From Streptomyces cathayae (GTDB lineage Bacteria > Actinomycetota > Actinomycetes > Streptomycetales > Streptomycetaceae): 64,000 nt of DNA. The translations under genes were made by a program, and so were the position numbers. Positions 7,764-16,066 of this stretch are shown here, in pieces. The stretch is from contig NZ_CP121682.1 of NCBI RefSeq assembly GCF_029760955.1, positions 248,001-312,000 on the forward strand. The letters run 5' to 3'. Below the pieces are notes generated by a model. The model made no database searches and was not told the origin of the DNA. It saw only the letters and a list, made by a program, of their open reading frames with translations. Numbering within the stretch: the first letter of the stretch is position 1; each line of letters starts with the position of its first letter.

Positions 7764-8735
7764 ATGCACTCCGTGGCGATTCTGCTGCTCGACCGGGTCA
7801 TCCCGTTCGACATGGCGGCCCCCATGCAGACCTTCGACTGGACGCGCCTGCCCGACGGCCGGCCCGCCTACCGGGTGCGCCCGTGCGCGGAGACACCCGA
7901 GGTGGTGGCGGACGGCGGGCTGGTCCTGCGCGTCGACCGCGGGCTGGAGGCCCTGGCGGACGCCGACACGATCATCGTCCCGGGTTGTGCCGAGGGTGCC
8001 GCGCCGCTCTCCCCCGCCGTCCGCGCGGCACTGCGCCGGGCGGCCGAGGCGGGCACCCGGATCGCCTCGGTGTGCGTGGGCGCGTTCGTCCTGGCGGAGG
8101 CCGGGCTGCTGGACGGGCTGCGCGCCACCACGCACTGGGTGGCCGCGGACCGGCTGGCCCGTGACTTTCCACGCGTCGAGGTGCAGCCCGACGTGCTCTA
8201 CGTCGACAACGGACAGCTCCTCACCTCGGCCGGTGCCGCCGCCGCGCTGGACATGTGCCTGCACATGATCCGCCGGGACCTCGGCTCGGCCGTGGCCGCG
8301 AACACGGCCCGGATGTCCGTCATGCCGCTGGAACGGGAGGGCGGGCAGGCCCAGTTCATCGTGCACCAGTACCCGCCCGTGCCCCGAGGGTCGACCCTGG
8401 AGCCGCTTCTGGAGTGGCTCGAGGACCATCTGGCGCACGAGGTCACCCTCGGGGCGATGGCGGCGCGCGCCGGGATGAGCGAGCGCACCTTCGGCCGCCG
8501 GTTCCGTGAGCAGACGGGCACCACGCCGGTGCAGTGGCTGCTGCGGGCGCGGGTGCGGCGGGCCCAGTACCTGCTGGAGAACAGCGACCACACCGTCGAA
8601 CGGATCGCCCAGCAGTCGGGGTTCGGCTCACCCACGGCGTTCCGTGAGCGGTTCCGCAAGGTGGTGGGCACCACACCGCATGCGTACCGGTCGGCGTTCC
8701 ACGGGCGGCGGCCCGTCGCGAGCACCGGCTCGTAG
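7764..8735 (+). CDS. GlxA family AraC-type transcriptional regulator
   Basis: 323 residues. Residues 1-190 form a DJ-1/PfpI (class I glutamine amidotransferase-like) domain that opens SVAILLLDRVIPFDMA and has the nucleophile-elbow-like VCVGAFVLAEAGLLDG. Residues about 215-315 form the AraC double helix-turn-helix (GAMAARAGMSERTFGRRF, then RIAQQSGFGSPTAFRERF). Such proteins bind DNA and are thought to sense an unknown ligand through the DJ-1 part. The ATG at 7764 fits family starts; a GTG three codons earlier is possible. An imperfect terminator hairpin follows the stop. Targets are unknown. Confidence 0.88.
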   Translation: MHSVAILLLDRVIPFDMAAPMQTFDWTRLPDGRPAYRVRPCAETPEVVADGGLVLRVDRGLEALADADTIIVPGCAEGAAPLSPAVRAALRRAAEAGTRIASVCVGAFVLAEAGLLDGLRATTHWVAADRLARDFPRVEVQPDVLYVDNGQLLTSAGAAAALDMCLHMIRRDLGSAVAANTARMSVMPLEREGGQAQFIVHQYPPVPRGSTLEPLLEWLEDHLAHEVTLGAMAARAGMSERTFGRRFREQTGTTPVQWLLRARVRRAQYLLENSDHTVERIAQQSGFGSPTAFRERFRKVVGTTPHAYRSAFHGRRPVASTGS

Positions 8736-8757
8736 CCGGAAGCCTGTCGGCTTCGGC
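8735..8757. terminator. Terminator hairpin between convergent genes
   Basis: GCCGGAAGCC, a TGTC loop, then GGCTTCGGC, with one bulged base. It begins at the stop of the GlxA-type gene and lies before the end of the leftward DUF5133 gene. Confidence 0.45.
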
Positions 8758-8825
8758 GGAAGGGCGGAACGGCAGAGCGGTGGGACGACAGGGCGGCGGA
8801 ACTGCCGGGCACAGCCCGGGAACCG

Positions 8826-9086
8826 TCACCCGACCAGGGTCCGGCCGCTCTCGTCGTCCACGTCCGTGGTCCGGATGTCCGCCGCGGCCCGCTCCCCCGT
8901 GAGCAGCGCGTCCGCACGGGCGACGGCTTCGCGGATGCCGGCCGTTCCCGTCATCACGCAGAGCGTGTACGTGATGTCCTCCAGCTCGCGCGCCGCGACG
9001 GGCGAGTACCTCTCCGCCTGCGCGATCCGCAGCGTCGCGTAACGCGTCAGCAACTGTCTGACCCTCTTGGGATCCGGTACCAGCAC
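8826..9086 (-). CDS. DUF5133 domain protein
   Basis: 86 residues. The order LVPDPKRVRQLLTRYATLRI, then ELEDITYTLCVMTGT, then a final helix RADALL matches DUF5133, a small Streptomyces family of unknown function. The GTG at 9086 gives the usual length and N-terminus; the frame stays open further upstream but the sequence there is promoter. A SigB-like promoter lies 39-63 nt upstream on this strand, consistent with stress-linked expression. The family is often multicopy in Streptomyces. Confidence 0.75.
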   Translation of the reverse strand: MLVPDPKRVRQLLTRYATLRIAQAERYSPVAARELEDITYTLCVMTGTAGIREAVARADALLTGERAAADIRTTDVDDESGRTLVG

Positions 9087-9124
9087 GAAAGCGCCTCTCT
9101 CTGATCTCCGAGTGTGACGGGCGC

Positions 9125-9149
9125 CTACCCGGATCGCACCGAAACATTC
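9125..9149 (-). promoter_or_regulatory. SigB-like promoter
   Basis: On the minus strand, GAATG, 14 nt, GGGTAG, matching GNNTN-N14-16-GGGTA. It is correctly oriented and close to the DUF5133 start at 9086. Confidence 0.5.
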
Positions 9150-9283
9150 ATCCCATTTGCTCACCTGGTCGGAATCGGTGAGAACCCGGTGTCCCGCCGC
9201 CCCGGCCGGTGTGACACGCTCGGGCCGACATCGGGCCGGGCACCACCGGCCGGCGGCGGACACGGCACGGGAGAAGCGACGGC

Positions 9284-10186
9284 ATGCGTATCGGACTGCT
9301 CGGCACCGGCCCCTGGGCGCAGCTGGCGCACGCCCCCGCGCTGAGCGGGCACCAGGACCTCGACTTCGTCGGCGTGTGGGGCCGCCGCTCCGACGCCGCC
9401 GCGGAGCTGGCCGGCCGGCACGGCACGCGCGCGTACGACGACGTCGACGCGCTGATCGCCGACGTGGACGCCGTCGCCGTGGCCCTGCCGCCGGACGTGC
9501 AGGCCGACCTCGCGGTCCGTGCGGCGCGGGCGGGACGCCATCTGCTGCTCGACAAGCCGCTCGCCCCGACGGTGGCGCAGGGGCGGGCGGTGGCGGAGGC
9601 GGTCGAGGAGGCCCGGGTCGCCTCCGTGGTCTTCTTCACCACCCGCTTCCAGCCCGAACCGGCAGCGTGGATCAGCGAACAGGCGGGCGTGGGCAGTTGG
9701 TTCACCGCGCGGGCGGAGTGGCTCGGGTCGGTGTTCACCTCCGGCGACAGCCCGTTCGCGGACTCACCCTGGCGGCGGGAGAAGGGGGCACTGTGGGACG
9801 TCGGCCCGCACGCCCTGTCCGTACTGCTGCCCCTGCTCGGCGACGCCCGGCGGGTGTCGGCGGCGGCGCACGGCCCCGGTGACACCGTCCATCTCGTGCT
9901 GGAGCACACGAGTGACGCGTCGAGCACCGTCACCCTGAGCCTGACCGCGCCCCCGGCCGCCGCCGGCGCCACCGTGGAACTCCGCGGCAAGTCCGGCGTC
10001 ACCGTCCTGCCGGAGACCGCCGACGGGGCGGTTCCCGCCCTCGGGCGGGCCGTCGACGCGCTCCGTGCCGCCGCGGACACCGGCAGGCCGCACCCCTGCG
10101 ACGCCGCGTTCGCGCTCCGCGTCACCGAGATCCTGGCCACCGCGGAGACCCTGCTCGACAGCGGAGCGGCCCGTTCCGAGCTCTGA
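9284..10186 (+). CDS. Gfo/Idh/MocA family oxidoreductase
   Basis: 300 residues. The N-terminal Rossmann fold starts RIGLLGTGPWAQLAH, and the family EKP motif appears as LDKPLAP near residue 90. The C-terminal half holds the alpha/beta substrate domain with the conserved WDVGPHALS, where His is a usual catalytic residue. The protein should use NAD(P) to oxidise or reduce a sugar, inositol or related compound, substrate unknown. It appears to be a single-gene unit. CGGGAGAAGCG lies before the ATG. Three CTTAA elements spaced 11 bp follow the stop and belong to the next intergenic region. Confidence 0.85.
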   Translation: MRIGLLGTGPWAQLAHAPALSGHQDLDFVGVWGRRSDAAAELAGRHGTRAYDDVDALIADVDAVAVALPPDVQADLAVRAARAGRHLLLDKPLAPTVAQGRAVAEAVEEARVASVVFFTTRFQPEPAAWISEQAGVGSWFTARAEWLGSVFTSGDSPFADSPWRREKGALWDVGPHALSVLLPLLGDARRVSAAAHGPGDTVHLVLEHTSDASSTVTLSLTAPPAAAGATVELRGKSGVTVLPETADGAVPALGRAVDALRAAADTGRPHPCDAAFALRVTEILATAETLLDSGAARSEL

Positions 10187-10194
10187 CACCCTCG

Positions 10195-10224
10195 GCTTAA
10201 ACGACGCTTAAGAAGCGCTTAAGC
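10195..10224. promoter_or_regulatory. Three GCTTAA direct repeats at 11-bp spacing
   Basis: GCTTAA occurs at 10195, 10206 and 10217, so the units are exactly 11 bp apart, one helical turn. The second and third also form an inverted repeat (GCTTAAG/CTTAAGC). This spacing is typical of direct-repeat sites bound by OmpR/PhoB-type or SARP regulators. It is about 230 nt upstream of the glucanase gene. The regulator is unknown. Confidence 0.45.
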
Positions 10225-10325
10225 AATCGTGGGGTTTCCGTACACCGTTGAAGTAACCGCTGGTCAGGGCGGGTCGAGGGACAAGTCGGGCCGTTGGCGG
10301 GGGTCGTTGCGGTCCGTACCATCAA

Positions 10326-10353
10326 GGCCGTGCGCCGGCGTCGGCGCACGGCC
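10326..10353. terminator. Perfect 11-bp hairpin upstream of the glucanase operator
   Basis: GGCCGTGCGCC, a 6-nt loop and GGCGCACGGCC. It abuts the palindromic operator at 10354. It may end transcription from the left or fold in the glucanase leader. Confidence 0.4.
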
Positions 10354-10367
10354 TGAGAGCGCTCTCA
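10354..10367. promoter_or_regulatory. LacI-family-like operator TGAGAGCGCTCTCA
   Basis: A perfect 14-bp palindrome with the central AGCGCT common to LacI-type operators. It resembles the Streptomyces CebR box (TGGGAGCGCTCCCA) but differs in two symmetric positions. It lies 87 nt before the GH64 glucanase start, so a sugar-responsive repressor of the glucanase is likely. Confidence 0.6.
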
Positions 10368-10453
10368 CCCCCTCGGAGCGTTCTACGCCCCGAGGTCCCG
10401 GGCCGGGTCGACGCCGTCCAGAGCCCTCACGATCACCTCAGGAGACCCCCCAC

Positions 10454-11659
10454 ATGACTCCTCGTCACCAGCGTTCCCTCAGCCGCCGGAAGGTCCTCTT
10501 CGCCCTCGGTGGGGCAGCCGTGGCCGCGCCCGCTGTCGCCGCGCTCGCCCCCCACGCCCTCGCGAAGTCGCCCGCCGGCACGAAGGCCGCCGCGACCGCC
10601 GCGGGCTCCCTCCCGCTGACGGTCGTCAACAACAGCGGTTCCTTCGACAACGCGAGCGTGCACCTCTACATCGTGGGCAACCAGGACGGCCGTCAGGTAC
10701 GGGTCACCCCCGACGGCACCCTGGCCCCGATCGCCCTGTCGGACAACGGCGCCGACGGCTTCACCGACTACGCGATCAGCCTGGCCGGCAGCGGCGAGAC
10801 CAGGCTGTCCCTGCCGTACATGTCCGGCCGTGTCTACGTGGCCCTCGGCGGGAAGCTCAAGTTCAAGGCCGTCACGGACGGCAACGGCGACGCGGCGCTG
10901 CAGTACCCGGCGGGCTGGGTCACCTCGGACCCCGACTACGGTGTGCTGCACGACTGTGCCGAGTTCACCTACAACTCCGCGGGCATGTTCTGCAACACCA
11001 CGATGGTCGACATGTTCAGCCTGCCGCTGAGCATCCGGCTCACCGGCTCCGCGGACCAGACCACGGGCGCCTTCCGCGAGGGGGGCCGCCGCGCCGTGTT
11101 CGACGCCGTCAGGCAGGTGGAGGCGTTCTCGCGGCTCGTCGTGGACGACACCCGGATCATCGCGCCGGGACACGGACTGGACTCGGGCCTGTTCGCCGAG
11201 GACTACCTCGCCCCGTACATCGACGAGGTGTGGAGCACCTACACCGGCCGGGACCTGAGGATCACCACCAACGCCGGCACCTTCACCGGCCGGGTGCGCG
11301 GCGACCGGTTCACCTTCGACGGGCCCGCCCAGGTCTCCTTCGGCAAGCCGTCCACGCGGGACGTGCTCTTCTGCGACGGCGCGCTCGCCGCTCCCAACGA
11401 CGGTACGACCGGCCCGGTCGCCGCCGTGCTCGGCGCCGGCTTCAACCGCTCGACGCTGCTCAGCCACCCCGACCAGCCGACCACCGACGCCTCGGCCTTC
11501 TACCGGACCGAGCTCACCAACCACTACTCCAAGGCTGTGCACACGGCCACCCAGGACGGAAAGGCGTACGGCTTCGCCTTCGACGACGTCGCCGACTTCG
11601 CCTCCTACATCCAGGACACGGCCCCCACCGGCCTGCGCCTGACGCTGTCGCCCTTCTAG
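10454..11659 (+). CDS. GH64 beta-1,3-glucanase, Tat-exported
   Basis: 401 residues. A twin-arginine signal (SRRKVLFALGGAAVAAPAVA) begins at residue 8 and should end near ALAKS. The mature part matches glycoside hydrolase family 64, laminaripentaose-producing beta-1,3-glucanases: LPLTVVNNSG, VHLYIVGNQDG, the DCAEFTYN active-site region, and NHYSKAVH near the end. These secreted enzymes cut curdlan, laminarin and fungal wall glucan. No carbohydrate-binding domain is attached. The ATG at 10454 was chosen because the signal peptide starts there and AGGAGA precedes it. A LacI-like operator and CTTAA repeats lie upstream. Confidence 0.9.
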   Translation: MTPRHQRSLSRRKVLFALGGAAVAAPAVAALAPHALAKSPAGTKAAATAAGSLPLTVVNNSGSFDNASVHLYIVGNQDGRQVRVTPDGTLAPIALSDNGADGFTDYAISLAGSGETRLSLPYMSGRVYVALGGKLKFKAVTDGNGDAALQYPAGWVTSDPDYGVLHDCAEFTYNSAGMFCNTTMVDMFSLPLSIRLTGSADQTTGAFREGGRRAVFDAVRQVEAFSRLVVDDTRIIAPGHGLDSGLFAEDYLAPYIDEVWSTYTGRDLRITTNAGTFTGRVRGDRFTFDGPAQVSFGKPSTRDVLFCDGALAAPNDGTTGPVAAVLGAGFNRSTLLSHPDQPTTDASAFYRTELTNHYSKAVHTATQDGKAYGFAFDDVADFASYIQDTAPTGLRLTLSPF

Positions 11660-11682
11660 AACCCGGACGGCGTCCTCGCAGT

Positions 11683-11707
11683 GTTTTCCGCGGGCCGGGG
11701 AAGGTAC
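11683..11707 (+). promoter_or_regulatory. SigB-like promoter
   Basis: GTTTT, 14 nt, AGGTAC, close to GNNTN-N14-16-GGGTAC with one change in the -10. It is 139 nt before the small gene at 11846. Confidence 0.35.
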
Positions 11708-11845
11708 TCCTGCACGTGAGGAGCGGCCCTTCGAGGCGGTGCCCCGCGTGTTCCGGATGCACGGCGGGCTCCCGCGTTGAATGGTGATATCGGACCCGAT
11801 GACCGCACCGGGCCGCTACAACGTCCGGACCCGAGGAGCCAGAAG

Positions 11846-12052
11846 ATGTCGACGTCACAGCCCGAGGAGTCCAGGCCGTCCGAGGACCGCATCACCCCGG
11901 ACGGCCTGCTCCACGCCCGTACCGGCACCGATGTGTCGCCGGAGGACCTCGTCCTTGCCTCCGGCAAGGACCTCACCCCGCAGAATCTCGAATGGGCCAA
12001 GCACAAGCTGGCGGAGGAGGGACCCGCCGCACTGGACAAGCTGCTTCCCTGA
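11846..12052 (+). CDS. Small conserved actinobacterial protein of unknown function
   Basis: 68 residues: a polar N-terminus, then ITPDGLLHARTGTDVSPEDL, and a C-terminal LTPQNLEWAKHKLAEEG helix. It looks soluble and acidic with no membrane segment or cysteine. I recognise it only as the kind of short protein conserved in Streptomyces; no function is known to me. The ATG has GAGGAG 8 nt upstream. A SigB-like box lies upstream and a 24-bp terminator follows immediately, so it is a monocistronic unit. Confidence 0.65.
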   Translation: MSTSQPEESRPSEDRITPDGLLHARTGTDVSPEDLVLASGKDLTPQNLEWAKHKLAEEGPAALDKLLP

Positions 12053-12055
12053 GCC

Positions 12056-12111
12056 CCGGGCCCGGCGGTGTCACGCCCCGACCGGCCGGGGCGTGACACC
12101 GCCGGGCCCGG
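12056..12111. terminator. Strong bidirectional terminator
   Basis: A perfect 24-bp stem (12056-12079 with 12088-12111) and an 8-nt loop. It lies between the rightward gene ending at 12052 and the leftward gene ending at 12132. Confidence 0.85.
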
Positions 12112-12131
12112 CCGGGGCGGATCAGATCAGC

Positions 12132-12644
12132 TCAGGTCCCGTCCCGGCTCTGCTCCCGGTCCCCGCCCCGGTCCTCCGGGAGCGTCGTTTCGTCCTCCAC
12201 GACGTGTACAGCGGCTTCTTCCGCGCCGGCGGCCCCCGCGTCGATGCCGACGTCCTCGGCGACGGCCTCCTTCGTGCTGTCCAAACGGACGCCCTCGTCC
12301 GGGGCGACCAGGCGTCCGGCACGCTCGGTGCCGGTCTCCGGGTCGACCGGTTCGCCCTCGCCCCCGGGGAGGTCCCCCACCCCGTCCCCGCCGGGCACGG
12401 CCGGGTCGGGCACTTCCTGGGCCAGCCGTTCGTCCAGGCTCTCGCCCTCGTGCTGTTCGGCGGCCGTGGTGCCGTACCGGGTCACGCCGAGCGGCTTCTC
12501 CGGCGGGGAGTACCCCTCGTCCAGGATGTCGTCATAGGTCCGTTCGTCGACGGCGTTCTGCCGGTCGAGGGGCGCGGCGTCCTGCTGCTCCTCGTTGCCT
12601 CCGGTGGGCTGGTACACGTCGTCCGCCATCGGATCGGTGCCCAT
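12132..12644 (-). CDS. DUF5709 family protein
   Basis: 170 residues, highly acidic. The order DDVYQPTGG, then DILDEGYSPPEKPLGVTRYG, then GESLDERLAQEVPDP is the DUF5709 signature of Streptomyces. The second half is Asp/Glu/Gly-rich and likely disordered. No enzyme motif is seen. The ATG at 12644 has GGGAGG 5 nt before it. An in-frame start at 12782 would overlap the neighbouring membrane protein and is not needed. Often regarded as stress-related, but that is by association. Confidence 0.75.
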   Translation of the reverse strand: MGTDPMADDVYQPTGGNEEQQDAAPLDRQNAVDERTYDDILDEGYSPPEKPLGVTRYGTTAAEQHEGESLDERLAQEVPDPAVPGGDGVGDLPGGEGEPVDPETGTERAGRLVAPDEGVRLDSTKEAVAEDVGIDAGAAGAEEAAVHVVEDETTLPEDRGGDREQSRDGT

Positions 12645-12768
12645 GGTGTCCTCCCTGTCACGCTGTGTCGGCTCGTTCCTCTCAGGTGTCGGATCCGCGT
12701 TTCCCGTTGTGCGCCGCCCAACCCCGATTCGGCGTGCGGGTCCCTGCCGCGTCCCGGCGGTCCGGGCG

Positions 12769-14298
12769 TCAGCCGGAGGCACCCTGCCGGGGTGCCGGGG
12801 CGATGCGGACCTCCAGGTCGCTGATCTTGTGGACCGGCCAGGGCCGCGCGTAGTCGGGTGGGACGCCGCCGGGACCGGTGAGCGCGGCCACGGGGACGCG
12901 GTCCGCGGTGCGCAGGATCTCCGCCACCGTGGTGTTCTCGTTGTTCCCGCCGGTCTCGCCGGAGGAGCAGCCGGTGTAGTAGCCGACGGGGATGGCCTCG
13001 TGGCCGGTGATCAGACAGGGCGGGCGGACGCCGAGCCGGTGCAGTTCGCCGGCGGTGCGGGTCCAGTCGCGGCGGCTTTCGGTGTTGCGGTCGACGGTGT
13101 GCGCCAGGACGGCCAGCTGCACCGCCAGATGGCCGGCCAGGGCGAGCGCGACCAGTGCCGCCGCGGCCGGTCGCCATCTCCCGGCCGGGCGCCACCCCTC
13201 GCCCGGCCGCCACTGCCCGGCCGGTTTCCTGACCAGGTGCCACAGTCCGTCGGCGACGGGAATCGCGAGCAGGGCGTAGGCGGGCTGGAGGAAGCGGGGG
13301 GCCGCGTACCCGATCATGAACAGGTACGGGAGGGCGGCCGTGGTGGCGCAGGCCAGCGGCAGCACGGTACGCAGGACACGCCGGGCCCGTACGGCGACGA
13401 CCAGTCCGACGGCGGCGAGCAGGGGCAGCGCGAACCACCAGAGGGTGACCACCGGGTGGGGCATCGGCCCGGTGCAGGGGCGGCACAGGCCGCGCCCGCC
13501 CAGGCTGCGCAGCTGGTCGTCGACGGCCATGTGCCAGCCGAGCCCGCCCTGGATGCGGGAGGCCTCGGCCAGCCGCTCCCCCAGGCCGCCGTATCCCGCG
13601 TAGGCCTCGGCCACCCATTCGGCCGCGCCCGCCGCGAGACCCGCCGCCGACGCGAGCAGCAGCCGCCCATGACGGCCGGCCAGGGCGAGGACGCACAGGG
13701 GGACCGCCACCCAGACGGCGTCGGTGGGCCGCATCCACGCCATCAGCGCGGCCCCCGCCACCACGCCCCACAGTGCCCCGCGCGCCGAGGGGTCGGCGTG
13801 GTACCGCAGGAAGGAGCCGACCGTGATCAGGGCGCCGATCGCGACCCAGTGGTTGGGCATGGCCTGGGGGCCGTAGAAGAGGGTCACCCACAGGGAGGCG
13901 TAGAAGGCTCCGGAGGTGACCAGGACGCGGGTGGGGAACAGACCGCGCCAGGCGCGCAGCGCCAGGTACAGGGCGAGGCCGGACAGCAGGGCGAGGTAAA
14001 CGCGCAGCAGGACGGTGGACGAGGACCAGGACGCGACGGGCGCCACCAGGAGCGAGACGCCGCGGGAGCGCGGGGCGCTGAAGAAGGCGGCCGGATGGTG
14101 GGACGTGACCTGGCTGACGTAGACGATCTCGTCCCAGCCCAGTCCCAGGCCCGGGCGGACGAGGACGAGTTGGGCGAGGGTGAAGACGGCGGCCAGGGCC
14201 ACGAGCGGTGCGGTGCCGGCGGCCGGGCGGGGCGCGTTCGGGGACGTGTGCGCGCGTCGCCGCCCTGTGGTGAGGAGGAGACCGCTTCCGTCGGGCAT
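12769..14298 (-). CDS. GT39-like membrane glycosyltransferase
   Basis: 509 residues with about ten hydrophobic helices. The Asp-Glu pair after the first helix (LGWDEIVYVS, D56/E57) is the hallmark of PMT/ArnT-like GT-C enzymes that use polyprenyl-phosphate sugars on the outer membrane face. A C-terminal soluble part (CLITGHEAIPVGYYTGC, HKISDLEVRI) is probably extracytoplasmic. ATG at 14298 with GAGGGA 7 nt upstream. An Arg/Trp/Pro repeat (WRPGEGWRPAGRWRP) near residue 385 is a local oddity. It is a single unit; the acceptor is unknown. Confidence 0.8.
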   Translation of the reverse strand: MPDGSGLLLTTGRRRAHTSPNAPRPAAGTAPLVALAAVFTLAQLVLVRPGLGLGWDEIVYVSQVTSHHPAAFFSAPRSRGVSLLVAPVASWSSSTVLLRVYLALLSGLALYLALRAWRGLFPTRVLVTSGAFYASLWVTLFYGPQAMPNHWVAIGALITVGSFLRYHADPSARGALWGVVAGAALMAWMRPTDAVWVAVPLCVLALAGRHGRLLLASAAGLAAGAAEWVAEAYAGYGGLGERLAEASRIQGGLGWHMAVDDQLRSLGGRGLCRPCTGPMPHPVVTLWWFALPLLAAVGLVVAVRARRVLRTVLPLACATTAALPYLFMIGYAAPRFLQPAYALLAIPVADGLWHLVRKPAGQWRPGEGWRPAGRWRPAAAALVALALAGHLAVQLAVLAHTVDRNTESRRDWTRTAGELHRLGVRPPCLITGHEAIPVGYYTGCSSGETGGNNENTTVAEILRTADRVPVAALTGPGGVPPDYARPWPVHKISDLEVRIAPAPRQGASG

Positions 14299-14438
14299 CG
14301 TCCGTCCCTCACATCCCTTGCTCCGACGAGGCACCGGCACATGAACAGCGCGAACGGCCCGAGCGGAGCGAACAGCGCGAACACGGTCAAATTAACCCGC
14401 AAGGCGCGGACGGGGGGAGCGGAGTACGGCCGTTCGCC

Positions 14439-15203
14439 TCATCCCGTCCGCGGGGGCCGCCGCTCCCCCGGTTCCCCGAGGAGTTCCTCGAGGTCCGTCA
14501 CGACCCGGTCGGCGCCGTGGGCGTACAGCGCCTGCGGCCGTCCGACGCGGTCCACGCCGACCACGTATCCGAAGTGACCGGCGCGGCCCGCGTCCATGCC
14601 GGCCAGCGCGTCCTCGAACACGGCGGCCCGGCCGGGAGGCACACCGAGGTCCCGGGCCGCGGCGAGGAAGGTGTCGGGACGCGGCTTGCCCGGGAGGCCG
14701 CGCTCGGCGGCCACCACGCCGTCGACCCGGACGTCGAAGAGGTGCTCGGCACCGATGGCGCGCAGCACGTCGAGGCAGTTGGCGCTGGCGGAGACGACGG
14801 CGGTGCGCAGCCGGCGGGTGCGGACCGCCTCGATGTACCGCAGGGTGCCCTCGTAGGCGTCGACACCGCCGGCCCGGATCCGCTCCAGGAGCAGCTCGTT
14901 CTTGCGGTTGCCGAGCCCGTGCACGGTCGGGGCGTCGGGCGGGTCCCCGGGTTCCCCCTCGGGCAGCTCGACGGCCCGGGAGGCGAGGAAGGTGCGTACG
15001 CCGTCGGCACGCGGACGGCCGTCGACGTACTCGGCGTAGTCGTCGGTGTCGAAAGGTCGGAAGCCGGCGCCGTCCCGCTCGCGCAGGAAGGCGTCGAACG
15101 TCTCCTTCCAGGCCGCCGCGTGGACGACGGCCGTCCTGGTGATGACGCCGTCGAGGTCGAAGAGGCAGGCCAGGATGTTTTCGGGCAGACCCAGATCCGT
15201 CAT
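14439..15203 (-). CDS. HAD superfamily hydrolase, beta-phosphoglucomutase-like
   Basis: 254 residues. HAD motif I is LACLFDLDGVITRT (D16, D18). Motif II lies in RTAVVSASANC, the lysine motif in GLPGKPRPDTF, and motif III in AVFEDALAGMDAG. A helical cap occupies about 30-110. The family contains beta-phosphoglucomutases and sugar-phosphate phosphatases; with DGVITRT after motif I, a mutase-like enzyme is plausible. GGAAGG precedes the ATG. It is divergent from a nucleotide-kinase-like gene with only 60 nt between, suggesting shared control. Exact substrate cannot be told. Confidence 0.85.
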   Translation of the reverse strand: MTDLGLPENILACLFDLDGVITRTAVVHAAAWKETFDAFLRERDGAGFRPFDTDDYAEYVDGRPRADGVRTFLASRAVELPEGEPGDPPDAPTVHGLGNRKNELLLERIRAGGVDAYEGTLRYIEAVRTRRLRTAVVSASANCLDVLRAIGAEHLFDVRVDGVVAAERGLPGKPRPDTFLAAARDLGVPPGRAAVFEDALAGMDAGRAGHFGYVVGVDRVGRPQALYAHGADRVVTDLEELLGEPGERRPPRTG

Positions 15204-15263
15204 ACCGGACACCTTCCCTGCTCGGCGGTGAACACGAGGAGCGCGGGTGCCACACTCGTCCGT

Positions 15264-15926
15264 GTGACACCTGCCTTCGACGATCTCCTCAGCCGTGCCC
15301 GCGCCCTCACCGGGTCCGGCCGGCGCGCGGTGCTCGGTATCGCCGGCCGTCCGGGCTCCGGCAAGTCCACGCTCGCCGGGCACCTGGTGCGGGAGTTGAA
15401 CGGCACCGGGGAGCCGTGGGTCGCGCACGTCCCCATGGACGGCTTCCACCTCGCCGACGCCGAACTGGACCGGCTCGGCCGCCGGGACCGCAAGGGCGCC
15501 CCGGACACCTTCGACGCCGCCGGGTACGCGGAACTGCTGCGACGCCTGCGCGAGGAGACGTACGACGACGTCGTGTACGCGCCCGGCTTCGAACGGGTGC
15601 TGGAGCAGCCGATCGCGGGTGCCGTGCCGGTGCCGCCGACGGCCCGGCTGGTGGTCACGGAGGGGAACTACCTGCTGCTGGACACCGGCGCCTGGGCCCG
15701 GGTCCGGCCGCAGCTCGACGAGGTGTGGTTCTGCGAGCTGGACGAGGAGGAGCGGCTGCGTCGGCTGGTGGCCCGTCACGAGGAGTTCGGCAAGCACCAG
15801 GACGAGGCGATGGCCTGGGTCCTTCGCTCGGACCAGCCCAACGCCGAACTGATCGCCCCGACCCGGCACCGCGCCGACCTCGTGGTGCCGGCGTCCGCGG
15901 TGCCGCGCGCGGGCACCGCGGTGTGA
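15264..15926 (+). CDS. Nucleoside/nucleotide kinase family protein
   Basis: 220 residues. The P-loop GIAGRPGSGKST lies at about 25-36, followed by VPMDGFHLADAELD, the DGFHL motif shared by uridine kinase, pantothenate kinase and the FrcK-like group. A LVVTEGNYLLLDTGAW segment is typical of this subgroup. It should phosphorylate a small hydroxyl substrate such as a sugar or nucleoside. The GTG at 15264 is the only start that avoids the divergent HAD gene; the ribosome site is weak. A 14-bp terminator stem follows. Confidence 0.82.
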   Translation: MTPAFDDLLSRARALTGSGRRAVLGIAGRPGSGKSTLAGHLVRELNGTGEPWVAHVPMDGFHLADAELDRLGRRDRKGAPDTFDAAGYAELLRRLREETYDDVVYAPGFERVLEQPIAGAVPVPPTARLVVTEGNYLLLDTGAWARVRPQLDEVWFCELDEEERLRRLVARHEEFGKHQDEAMAWVLRSDQPNAELIAPTRHRADLVVPASAVPRAGTAV

Positions 15927-15982
15927 GTGTGCCGCTGCCCGGCACGGCCGGTGACGCGACCGGCCGAGGTCCGCGGAGCATG

Positions 15983-16017
15983 CGGTGGCCGGCCCGGACG
16001 GCTCGGGCCGGCCACCG
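15983..16017. terminator. Terminator after the kinase gene
   Basis: A 14-bp perfect stem (15983-15996 with 16004-16017) and a 7-nt loop, 56 nt after the kinase stop. Confidence 0.75.
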
Positions 16018-16066
16018 GGCTGTTCCCGATGGACACGGCACGGCCCGGTGATTCATGCTCCGGTCC

